Shown piece by piece: positions 18,322 to 25,279 of a stretch of 64,000 nucleotides of DNA. A program made the translations under genes and the position numbers. How positions within the stretch are numbered: position 1 is the stretch's first letter; every line of letters starts with the position of its first letter. The notes beneath the pieces were generated by a model. The model was not told the DNA's origin. It ran no database searches and saw only the letters and a list, made by a program, of their open reading frames with translations. This stretch comes from Variovorax sp. OAS795 (GTDB lineage Bacteria > Pseudomonadota > Gammaproteobacteria > Burkholderiales > Burkholderiaceae_C). The stretch lies in the NCBI RefSeq assembly GCF_040546685.1, contig NZ_JBEPOH010000001.1:1364001-1428000 (forward strand), written 5' to 3'.

Positions 18322-18327
18322 AACGGG

Positions 18328-18711
18328 CTAGCCGTTGCCCTTGCGCAGCGTGCGCAGCTCGGCGTTGAGGAACTCCTGCGCGTCCTTCACGGCGCCGTTA
18401 TGCAGCTTCACCTGGTAGGGCTTGCCCGTCATCTCGGAGCGCGAGGCGCAGCGGTCGATGAAGTCTTCCGCGGTGACGATCTCGTCCTTGAAGTGGTCGA
18501 ACTTGGCCTTCATGTGCTTGGCGGCATCGGCGGCGCTGTGCTCGTCGCCATTGCGCATGAAGGTCATGGTCTTCATGTTCGACACGCGCAGGATCAGCGC
18601 GTCGATGAGCTTCTGCTCCGATGCGGAAGGCGTGGCCTGCGCCAGCGCGGCCACGGCCCCCAAGAGGAGGGCGAGCAGGGCGGTGCGAAGAAATCGGAAG
18701 GAGGTCGGCAT
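18328..18711 (-). CDS. DUF5329 family exported protein
   Basis: 127 residues from ATG 18711. A signal peptide (residues 1-23, ending AQA) is followed by the DUF5329 pattern: SASEQKLIDALILRV, MTFMRNGDEHSAADAAKHMKAKFDHF, VTAEDFIDRCASRSEMTGKPYQV. Eight further residues are possible from an ATG at 18735 but add nothing to the signal. Probably periplasmic, function unknown. It is convergent with the dioxygenase and divergent from hisN. Confidence 0.78.
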   Translation of the reverse strand: MPTSFRFLRTALLALLLGAVAALAQATPSASEQKLIDALILRVSNMKTMTFMRNGDEHSAADAAKHMKAKFDHFKDEIVTAEDFIDRCASRSEMTGKPYQVKLHNGAVKDAQEFLNAELRTLRKGNG

Positions 18712-18814
18712 GGAAAAAGAGGAGTTCCGGACCATGCTAGGGCCAGGGCACCCGGCATGTCAAACCGGTCCGGCTCGGGTCTAATTGCTGTTTTTTGGCA
18801 CGCGTGAGTTTTCC

Positions 18815-19597
18815 ATGAGCCCCCCGATCCCCGATCTCCTGTCGATTGCCCATGCGCTGGCCGACGCGGCCTCCGCGCAATCGATGCACTACTTCCGCAC
18901 GCCGCTGGACATCGTCACCAAGGCCGACGCGAGCCCCGTCACGCTGGCGGACCGCGCAGCCGAAACCGCCATGCGCGAGATCCTGGCAGAGCGCGCCGCG
19001 GCCGACGGCATCTTCGGCGAAGAGCACGGCCTCGAGCGGCTCGATGCCAGTCGCGTCTGGGTGCTCGACCCGATCGACGGCACGCGCAGCTTCATCACCG
19101 GATCGCCGCTGTGGGGCACATTAATCGGCGTGCTGCAAGGCCCGCGCGTGGTGCTCGGCATGGTCGACATGCCGGTGCTCAAGGAGCGCTGGATCGGCCA
19201 GTCCGGCCAGGGCGCGACGCGCAACGGGCAGCCGGTGCGCGCGAGCGGCTGCACCGCGGTGGGGCAGGCGCGCATCGTCACCACCTCGCCCGACATCTTT
19301 GCACCGGCCGACTGGCAGGCCTTCGACCGCCTGAGCCGGCAGTGCGCCATGCGGCGCTTCGGCGGCGACTGCTACGGCTATGCGCAGCTGGCCGGCGGCA
19401 CCATCGACCTGGTGGTGGAAACCGGCCTCCAGCCCTACGACTACCTCGGCCCGGCGGGCCTGATCGAGGCCGCGGGCGGTGTCATCACCGACTGGGAAGG
19501 CAAGCCGCTGGGCCTGGCCTCCGACGGCCGCGTGATCGCCGCGGCCACGCCCGAACTCCACAGCCAGGCAATGGCCATGCTGGCAGCGGCGGCCTGA
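18815..19597 (+). CDS. hisN: Histidinol-phosphatase of the inositol-monophosphatase family
   Basis: 260 residues. Metal-binding motifs of the IMPase fold are clear: GEEHGL (Glu), WVLDPIDGTRSFITG (two Asp, Thr) and PYDYLGPAGLIEAAGG near the C-terminus. The HisN subgroup dephosphorylates L-histidinol phosphate and has this length and the DPIDGTRSFITG form; other inositol-phosphatase activities remain possible. Start ATG 18815 (MSPPIPD) is preferred to an upstream frame extension of ten residues. It is followed after 19 bp by a small membrane protein gene, probably in one transcript. Confidence 0.83.
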   Translation: MSPPIPDLLSIAHALADAASAQSMHYFRTPLDIVTKADASPVTLADRAAETAMREILAERAAADGIFGEEHGLERLDASRVWVLDPIDGTRSFITGSPLWGTLIGVLQGPRVVLGMVDMPVLKERWIGQSGQGATRNGQPVRASGCTAVGQARIVTTSPDIFAPADWQAFDRLSRQCAMRRFGGDCYGYAQLAGGTIDLVVETGLQPYDYLGPAGLIEAAGGVITDWEGKPLGLASDGRVIAAATPELHSQAMAMLAAAA

Positions 19598-19616
19598 AGC
19601 GTCCTAGACTGCTTCC

Positions 19617-19811
19617 ATGTTCCGCTGGCTGATCGTCGTCGTCCTTGCCCTGGTGCTCATGAGCGGCCTCACGGCATGGCTGCGCCGGTTCGGCTTCGGG
19701 CGGCTGCCGGGCGATTTCGAGTTCCGCGCATTCGGCCGCCACTGGCAGCTGCCGATCTCCAGCACCCTGGTGCTCAGCATGATCGCCGCGCTGGTGGCGC
19801 GCTTCATCTAG
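19617..19811 (+). CDS. DUF2905 small membrane protein
   Basis: 64 residues with two hydrophobic helices (about 3-21 and 48-62) flanking the conserved loop WLRRFGFGRLPGDFEF, the DUF2905 signature. This family of tiny inner-membrane proteins has no known function. It lies close behind hisN and 49 bp before the ROK gene. Confidence 0.85.
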   Translation: MFRWLIVVVLALVLMSGLTAWLRRFGFGRLPGDFEFRAFGRHWQLPISSTLVLSMIAALVARFI

Positions 19812-19860
19812 CGCGCACCGCACCGATGAACCCCCTGTCCGAAAAGAGAAGAACCACGCG

Positions 19861-20787
19861 ATGAGAGCCTGCGTAGACATCGGCGGCACCAAGGTGGCCG
19901 TGAGCCTTTCCGCCTCGAGCGATGCGCCACTGGTCGGCCGCCGCAGCGAGCCGACCGCCAAGACCGGCGACAACGATGCCGTCGCCGTGCAGATCATCCG
20001 GATGATCGAGGAGGTCTGCGCCGAGCAGGGCGTGGCGCCCGACGCCATCGACCGCGTGGGCGTCTCGTCGGCGGGCCCGTTCGAACTGCGCGGCGGCATG
20101 GTGGAACTGGCCACACCCAACATCTGCGGCGGCATTGCGGGCCCCGCGCGCGGCCTGCCCAACAACTGGATGAGCGCGGTCCTCGAGGCACCGCTGGCCC
20201 GGCGCTTCGGCAGCGTGCGGGTCGAGAACGATGCCGTGGCCGCGCTCGAGGCCGAGCGCCACTGGGGCGCGCTCCAGGGCCTGGACCACTGCGCCTACGT
20301 CACGTGGAGCACCGGCGTGGGTGTGGGCCTGTGCGTCGACGGCCGCGCGCTGCGCGGCAAGAACGGCAACGCCGGGCACGCGGGCCACAGCTTCGTGGCC
20401 GACGACGCGAGCGGCGCGCTCTGCGGCTGCGGCAACCACGGCGATGTGGAAGCGCTGGTGGCGGGCAACTCCATTGCGCGCCGCTTCGGCCAACCCGCGC
20501 CCGACCTGTTCGCGGCCGCGTCGAGCGGCGAGCCGCACGCCCTGGGGATCGTCGATGAGTTGTGCCGCGTCATCGGCCGGATGCTCTACAACCTCGTCGC
20601 CACGCTCGATCTCCAGCGCATCAGCCTGGGCGGCAGCGTTTTCTGGCACCACCGCGACTTCCTGCTGCCGCGGCTGCAGGCGCAGGTCGACGGCAAGCTG
20701 ACGCCGCTCACGCGCGGCGTGATGCTGGTGCCCGCCGGGCTCGGCGAGAAGGTCGGCGACTACGCCGCCCTGGCGCTCCTGGACTGA
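19861..20787 (+). CDS. ROK family sugar kinase
   Basis: 308 residues. The phosphate-1 loop is CVDIGGTKVAVSL, the Asn/Asp catalytic segment VRVENDAVAALEAERHWG, the phosphate-2 loop TWSTGVGVGLCVDG and the adenosine motif LGGSVF. ROK kinases phosphorylate glucose, fructose, N-acetylglucosamine or mannose. The zinc loop reads GALCGCGNHGDVE: the third Cys of the consensus CxCGxxGC is replaced by Asp, and the histidine segment is GHAGHSF. The 3' end overlaps the 3' end of the convergent MocR gene by 28 bp. Sugar specificity is not inferable. Confidence 0.88.
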   Translation: MRACVDIGGTKVAVSLSASSDAPLVGRRSEPTAKTGDNDAVAVQIIRMIEEVCAEQGVAPDAIDRVGVSSAGPFELRGGMVELATPNICGGIAGPARGLPNNWMSAVLEAPLARRFGSVRVENDAVAALEAERHWGALQGLDHCAYVTWSTGVGVGLCVDGRALRGKNGNAGHAGHSFVADDASGALCGCGNHGDVEALVAGNSIARRFGQPAPDLFAAASSGEPHALGIVDELCRVIGRMLYNLVATLDLQRISLGGSVFWHHRDFLLPRLQAQVDGKLTPLTRGVMLVPAGLGEKVGDYAALALLD

Positions 20788-22283
20788 ATCCGGCGCGCCT
20801 GCAGCGGCCGGGCGGCAGCAGCAGGCGGCGACGGTGCAGCGGCTTCGCGGGCCAGCATGCCGACGATCTGGCCCAGGCGCCTGAGGCCGGTGTCCACCGC
20901 CTCGCCATAGGGCCAGCCGCAATTGATGCGCAGGCAGTGGTCGAAGCGCGAGGAGTTGGAAAACAGCGTGCCCGGCGCCACCACGATGCGCTCCGCGAGC
21001 GCCGCATCGAAGACCCGTGAAGACGAAAGGCGCTCCGGGAGTTCCACCCACAGCTGCAAGCCGCCGGGCGGCAGGTTGATGCGCGTGCCCGCGGGAAAAT
21101 GGCTGGCGATCGCATCGGCGGTCTGCTCGCGCTGCGTCTTGAGGCAGCCGCGCAGATGGCGCAGATGGCGGTCGTAGGCGCCGGTGCCCATGAAGAGGCC
21201 CGCCGCGCCCTGCGAGAGCCCTTCGTTGTTGCGCGTCTGCGCAAACTTGAGCATTTCCACCCGCGCCTGCCAGCGTCCGGCGGCGATCCAGCCCAGCCGC
21301 AGGCCAGGCGCAAGGATCTTGTGCAGCGAGGCGCAGTGGATCACGTTGCCGCTGGCGTCCCACGACTTGAGCGCGCGCGGCGGGGTCGGGGCGTCGACGA
21401 GTTCGCTGTAGGTGTCGTCCTCGATCAGCGGGATCGCGTGCCGCTCGCACAGCTGCGCAAGCCGCGCCTTGTGGGCATCGGGCATCACGCTGCCGAGCGG
21501 GTTCTGAAGATGCGGCACCACCACCACCGCCTTGATGTTGTCGTAGGTGCCGATGGCCAGCTCCAGCGCCTCGATCGAGAGGCCGGTCTGCGGGCTGGTC
21601 GGGATCTCCAGCGCGCGCATGCCCAGGCTCTCGAGCACCTGCAAGAGGCCGTAGAAAGTGGGCGACTCCACCGCCACCGTGTCGCCCGGCTGCGCCACGG
21701 CGCGCAGCGCGAGGTTGAGGGCCTCGATGCAGCCGTTGGTGACCAGGATGTCTTCCGGAGAAATCGCCATGCCCACGCGCAGGCTGCGCTGCGCGAGCAC
21801 TTCGCGGAACGGCCGGTGGCCCTTGAGCGGCGAGGCGACCGTGAGCATCTCGGGCTGCTGGCGCAGCAAGCGCGTCATTGCGTTGCGCAGCGCCTCGGCA
21901 GGGTACAGCTCGGGTGCGCCGCGTGCGATCGAGAGGTTGAGCTTCTCGGGAATCTGCCGCCGGCGCGCGACGAAATCGGAGACCTTGGCGTGGATGCCCA
22001 CGTACTGCGCCGGATCGGGCGCGAGGCCCACGGCCGGCTCGTCCAGCGGTGCAATTGCGAGCCGCTTCGGGCGGCGCACGAAGTACCCCGAGCGGTCGCG
22101 CGCCTCGACCCATCCGTCGCTCTCCATGGTGCGGCACAGCTGCAGCGCGGTCGAGAGGCTGATGCCGTGCAGGCGCATGAGGCTGCGCAGCGAGGGCAGC
22201 TTGTCGCCTTGCTTGAGCGAGCCGGTGTGGATCGCGTCCACATAGTGCGCTGCGTGTTGCCGGTAGAGCGGTAGCGAGTCCAT
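20760..22283 (-). CDS. MocR/PdxR-type regulator: GntR winged helix fused to class I aminotransferase
   Basis: 507 residues. The N-terminal GntR winged helix spans about residues 1-75 (YVDAIHTGSLKQGDKLPSLR ... ISLSTALQLCRTMESDGWVE). A linker and a fold-type I aminotransferase domain follow (LVTNGCIEALNLALRAVAQPGD, VVPHLQNPLGSVM, IEDDTYSEL, and the PLP-lysine segment HCASLHKILAPGLRLGWI). Such proteins use bound PLP as a sensor rather than as an enzyme. Start ATG 22283 places the HTH correctly. It is divergent from a DUF2917-like gene, and the spacer holds two 9-bp direct repeats. Confidence 0.9.
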   Translation of the reverse strand: MDSLPLYRQHAAHYVDAIHTGSLKQGDKLPSLRSLMRLHGISLSTALQLCRTMESDGWVEARDRSGYFVRRPKRLAIAPLDEPAVGLAPDPAQYVGIHAKVSDFVARRRQIPEKLNLSIARGAPELYPAEALRNAMTRLLRQQPEMLTVASPLKGHRPFREVLAQRSLRVGMAISPEDILVTNGCIEALNLALRAVAQPGDTVAVESPTFYGLLQVLESLGMRALEIPTSPQTGLSIEALELAIGTYDNIKAVVVVPHLQNPLGSVMPDAHKARLAQLCERHAIPLIEDDTYSELVDAPTPPRALKSWDASGNVIHCASLHKILAPGLRLGWIAAGRWQARVEMLKFAQTRNNEGLSQGAAGLFMGTGAYDRHLRHLRGCLKTQREQTADAIASHFPAGTRINLPPGGLQLWVELPERLSSSRVFDAALAERIVVAPGTLFSNSSRFDHCLRINCGWPYGEAVDTGLRRLGQIVGMLAREAAAPSPPAAAARPLQARRIQSRSARAA

Positions 22284-22315
22284 GGCGTCGATGCTCCCCC
22301 GATCGCGCATCCAAA

Positions 22316-22355
22316 AACAGATGCAGTTGCTAAGGAAAACGACCATAACAGATGC
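22316..22355. promoter_or_regulatory. Direct repeat pair, candidate MocR operator
   Basis: AACAGATGC occurs at 22316-22324 and again at 22347-22355, exactly 31 bp apart (about three helical turns), each preceded by CCA and a few A/T bases. The pair lies upstream of both the MocR gene and the divergent DUF2917-like gene. MocR proteins such as GabR and PdxR are known to bind spaced direct repeats, so an operator role is a reasonable inference. Confidence 0.5.
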
Positions 22356-22456
22356 GCTGTGCCGCCCGCTGTTCCGGTGCGAATCGACCTGGCGTGTGCC
22401 TGTTTCGGGAGCGCTTGAATTCCTACGATGGCTGCACCCAACCCGAAAGCCGCGCC

Positions 22457-22810
22457 ATGCCCACCACCACGCCCCTTCACCTGCCCGACACCGTCGCCCT
22501 GCAACCTGGGGAAGCCCTGCGCATCGCGCTCGATCCCGCGACCTGGCTCCAGATGCTGGAGGGCCGCGCCCAGCTCGTGTCTCCGCCTTCATGGTTCGGC
22601 GACACCGTGTTCACCGTGAAGAGCGTGCTGGCCGAAGGCGACGTGCATCGCCTGGGGCGGGGCGGCTGGATCGAGCTGTTGGCGCTCTCGCCGGTGCGGC
22701 TGCGCGTGCATGCGCCGCACCAAGCGCCGGCACCGGCACCGGCACCGGCCGTCCGGTCCGCAGAGGCCCGGCCCGTGATGCGGCTGGTGCGGCTCCTGAC
22801 CGGCGCTTGA
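22457..22810 (+). CDS. DUF2917-like protein
   Basis: 117 residues, soluble, no signal. The core VALQPGEALRIAL ... MLEGRAQLVSPP ... EGDVHRLGRGGWIELLALSPVRLRV has the small beta-barrel pattern of DUF2917 (compare the gene at 34560). An Ala/Pro repeat (APAPAPAPA, from the repeated ggcacc codons near 22730) and a basic C-terminus follow. Function unknown. Transcription runs toward the IS element, and the stop is 17 bp from the IS left end. Confidence 0.65.
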   Translation: MPTTTPLHLPDTVALQPGEALRIALDPATWLQMLEGRAQLVSPPSWFGDTVFTVKSVLAEGDVHRLGRGGWIELLALSPVRLRVHAPHQAPAPAPAPAVRSAEARPVMRLVRLLTGA

Positions 22811-22821
22811 AGCGCGGGCTG

Positions 22822-22827
22822 GCTAGC
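22822..22827. repeat. Target-site duplication, left copy (GCTAGC)
   Basis: GCTAGC here and at 23871-23876 flanks the IS element. IS481 of Bordetella is known to target NCTAGN and duplicate six bases, which fits exactly. Confidence 0.85.
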
Positions 22828-23870
22828 TGTGAAGCTTCAATAGGTTGTATCCGGTGTTCATCCGGATTGGGTTTGAGAGACTGGAAGTCGCCAAACACCC
22901 AATCCACTCAGGACGCCCAACCGGATGAACACCCATAAGCATGCCCGACTTACCTTTGCCCGCCGAATCGAGATGGTCAAACAGATGACCTTGGAAGGCC
23001 TGGATGCCGTGCGAGCCGCAGCCGCACACGGCGTCACTGCGCCAACGGCCAGGAAGTGGCTCGGTCGCTATCTGGCCGGCGGCGAAGCCGCGTTGGCCGA
23101 TGCATCCTCCAGGCCCACGCGCTCGCCCAGGGCCATCGATGCAGGCAAGGCCTTGCTCATCGTCGAGCTGCGCAAACGCCGGATGCTGCAGGCTCGCATC
23201 GCACGCAGCGTAGGCGTCTCGGAGTCCACGGTCAGTCGCGTCCTGGCGCGAGCGGGCATGTCCAAGTTGAGCGACCTGGTGCCCGTCGAGGCCGTTGTCC
23301 GCTACGAGCACGAGGCGCCCGGCGATCTGCTGCACATCGACACCAAGAAGCTTGGGCGCATCGTGCGGCCCAGCCACCGTGTCACAGGAAACCGGCGCGA
23401 CTCGGTCGACGGCGCTGGCTGGGAGACGCTGTTCGTGGCCATCGACGACCACGCCAGGCTGGCATTCACCGCCATGCACCCGGACGAGAAGCAAGCGCAG
23501 GCGGTCCTGTTCCTGCGCAATGCGGTGGCCTATTACGCCCGCCTGGGCATCATCGTCAAGCGGTTGCTCACGGACAACGGCCCAGCGTTTCGCTCGCGCG
23601 AGTTCAGGGCAACCTGCACGGAACTGGGCATCAAGCACAGCTTCACGCGCCCCTACCGGCCGCAGACCAATGGCAAGGCCGAGAGGTTCATCCAGTCCGC
23701 GTTGCGAGAGTGGGCCTACGGCTGGACCTACCAGAACTCAGCCCATCGAACCGATGCCCTGGCAAGCTGGCAGCACCACTACAACTGGCATCGCCCGCAC
23801 AGCGGCATCGGCGGCGTCGCGCCCATCTCCAGAATCAACTCGTCAAGAAACAACCTCTTGACGCTTCACA
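22828..23870 (+). mobile_element. IS481-family insertion sequence, 1043 bp, intact
   Basis: Complete element bounded by imperfect 23-bp terminal inverted repeats (22828-22850 and 23848-23870; 20 of 23 match, both starting TGTGAAGC). It is flanked by the direct duplication GCTAGC and carries one transposase gene reading left to right. Size matches the ~1.05 kb of the family. It lies between the convergent DUF2917-like gene and otsA. The intact frame and perfect duplication suggest a recent insertion. Confidence 0.92.
22853..22933 (+). promoter_or_regulatory. Transposase leader with two competing hairpins
   Basis: Hairpin B: GGTGTTCATCCGG (22853-22865) is a perfect reverse complement of 22921-22933, which contains the transposase ATG (22925). 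With TTGGG/CCCAA beyond one bulged A the stem reaches 18 bp. Hairpin A: GGATTGGG (22864-22871) pairs with CCCAATCC (22898-22905). A and B share bases 22864-22871 and exclude each other. RNA entering from outside the IS would contain both strands of B and hide the start codon, whereas RNA starting within the leader would not. Confidence 0.65.
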
Positions 23871-23875
23871 GCTAG
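22925..23875 (+). CDS. IS481-family transposase
   Basis: 316 residues. The N-terminal helix-turn-helix pair spans about residues 8-110 (RRIEMVKQMTLEGLDAVRAA, IARSVGVSESTVSRVLARAG). The rve catalytic core has Asp139 (LLHIDTKKL), Asp217 (LLTDNGPAF) and Glu253 (NGKAERFIQ) with DDE spacing of 35 residues between the last two. RPYRPQTNGKAER is a hallmark. The stop codon TAG (23873-23875) lies outside the IS proper, in the right copy of the GCTAGC target duplication, so the host site ends the protein. Confidence 0.93.
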   Translation: MNTHKHARLTFARRIEMVKQMTLEGLDAVRAAAAHGVTAPTARKWLGRYLAGGEAALADASSRPTRSPRAIDAGKALLIVELRKRRMLQARIARSVGVSESTVSRVLARAGMSKLSDLVPVEAVVRYEHEAPGDLLHIDTKKLGRIVRPSHRVTGNRRDSVDGAGWETLFVAIDDHARLAFTAMHPDEKQAQAVLFLRNAVAYYARLGIIVKRLLTDNGPAFRSREFRATCTELGIKHSFTRPYRPQTNGKAERFIQSALREWAYGWTYQNSAHRTDALASWQHHYNWHRPHSGIGGVAPISRINSSRNNLLTLHS

Positions 23876-23876
23876 C
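23871..23876. repeat. Target-site duplication, right copy (GCTAGC)
   Basis: Right copy of the 6-bp duplication. Its palindromic CTAG holds the TAG stop of the transposase on the plus strand and the TAG stop of otsA on the minus strand. Confidence 0.85.
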
Positions 23877-25257
23877 GCTGGCTCGCGGCGTGGCGCAGCG
23901 CGTCGAGGAAGCTGCGCCGCCACCAGTGGATGTCCTGCTCGCGGATGCGCGACAGCAGCTTCTGGTGCCGCTCGCGCCGCTCCTCGAGCGGCATCTGCAG
24001 CGCCTGCTGCACGGTTTCTGCCGTGCCGTGCGTGTCGTACGGATTCACCAGCAGCGCTTCCTTCAGCTGCTCGGCCGCGCCGGCAAAGCGCGACAGCACC
24101 AGCACGCCGGGATCGGCCGGGTCCTGCGCCGCGATGTATTCCTTGGCGACCAGGTTCATGCCGTCGCGCAGCGGCGTCACCAGCCCGACGGCCGCGGCGC
24201 GGCACAGCCCCGGCACGCGCTTGCGCGCCACCATGCGGTGGATGTAGCGCACCGGCATCCAGTCGAGCTCGCCGTAGTCGCCGTTGATGGCGCCGCACAG
24301 CGATTCCAGCTCGCGCCGGATGTCGCCGTAGGCATCGACCGTTTCGCGCGTGGGCGATGCGATCTGGATCAGCGTGGCGCTGCGCCGGTTCTCGGGGTAG
24401 TTGGCGAGCAGTTCGCGGAACGCCCGCACCCGCTGCGGGATGCCCTTGGAGTAGTCGAGCCGGTCGATGCCCAGCAGCAGCCGGCGCTGCGAATACTCGC
24501 GCTTCATGGTCTCGAACATGTCGCGCGACTCCTTGCCATGGGTGAGCGCCGCGAACTCGTCGACGTCGATGCCGATGGGGAAGGCGCTGCAGCGCACCGT
24601 CTGCCCGTAGGCGCGGTACATGTCGTCGCCGATGTATTCGCCATGTGCCTCGTTGCGCACGTAGTGCTCGAAATGCTGCACGTCCTGCTGCGCCTGGAAG
24701 CCGATCAGGTCGTAGGAGAACAGCGAGCGCATGAGCCATTCGTGCTGCGGCACGGCCGCGATGATGATCTGCGGCGGCAGCGGGATGTGCAGGAAGAAGC
24801 CGATGCGCTGCGTGCAGCCCATGGCGCGCAGCTCGGCCGCGAGCGGCATCAGGTGGTAGTCGTGGATCCAGATGATGTCGTCGGGCTTCAGGAGCGGCAT
24901 CAGCTTGCGCGCGAACAGCTGGTTCACGCGCCGGTAGCCGCCGATGAAGCCGGCCTCGAAATGCGCCAGGTCCAGCCGGTTGTGGAACACCGGCCACAGC
25001 ACGTCGTTGCTGTAGCCCAGGTAGTAGCTGTCGTGGTCCTCGCGGCTCAGGTCGATGGTGGCGAGCGTGACCTTGCCGGCCTGCAGCCTGTGCAGCTCGC
25101 CTTCGCCCGTGGGCCCGTCCTCCACGATCTGGCCGCTCCATCCGAACCAGAGGCCGCCGCTTTGCTGCAGGCTTTCGCCGAGCGCGACGGCCAGGCCGCC
25201 GGCCGCCGGCTTGCGCGGGTCCGCCACGCGGTTGGAAACAACGACGAGCCGGCTCAT
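23872..25257 (-). CDS. otsA: Trehalose-6-phosphate synthase OtsA
   Basis: 461 residues, GT20 family. It joins UDP-glucose and glucose-6-phosphate to trehalose-6-phosphate. Visible marks: [10 protein letters not shown], the glycine loop [26 protein letters not shown], the UDP-binding [15 protein letters not shown] (Arg and Lys), and [14 protein letters not shown]. Length is that of full bacterial OtsA, and the C-terminus ([11 protein letters not shown]) looks complete. Its TAG stop lies in the IS481 target duplication, so the insertion left the coding sequence whole. It is the last gene of the otsB-GH15-otsA row, 22 bp after the GH15 gene. Confidence 0.96.
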   Translation of the reverse strand: MSRLVVVSNRVADPRKPAAGGLAVALGESLQQSGGLWFGWSGQIVEDGPTGEGELHRLQAGKVTLATIDLSREDHDSYYLGYSNDVLWPVFHNRLDLAHFEAGFIGGYRRVNQLFARKLMPLLKPDDIIWIHDYHLMPLAAELRAMGCTQRIGFFLHIPLPPQIIIAAVPQHEWLMRSLFSYDLIGFQAQQDVQHFEHYVRNEAHGEYIGDDMYRAYGQTVRCSAFPIGIDVDEFAALTHGKESRDMFETMKREYSQRRLLLGIDRLDYSKGIPQRVRAFRELLANYPENRRSATLIQIASPTRETVDAYGDIRRELESLCGAINGDYGELDWMPVRYIHRMVARKRVPGLCRAAAVGLVTPLRDGMNLVAKEYIAAQDPADPGVLVLSRFAGAAEQLKEALLVNPYDTHGTAETVQQALQMPLEERRERHQKLLSRIREQDIHWWRRSFLDALRHAASQR

Positions 25258-25279
25258 GGGTGCACCCCCCGCGCCGCGC

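Noticed and set aside
18322-18336. AACGG-GCTAG-CCGTT hairpin between the dioxygenase and DUF5329 genes
   Set aside because: Five-bp stem without a U-tract; could be chance in a 6-bp intergenic gap.
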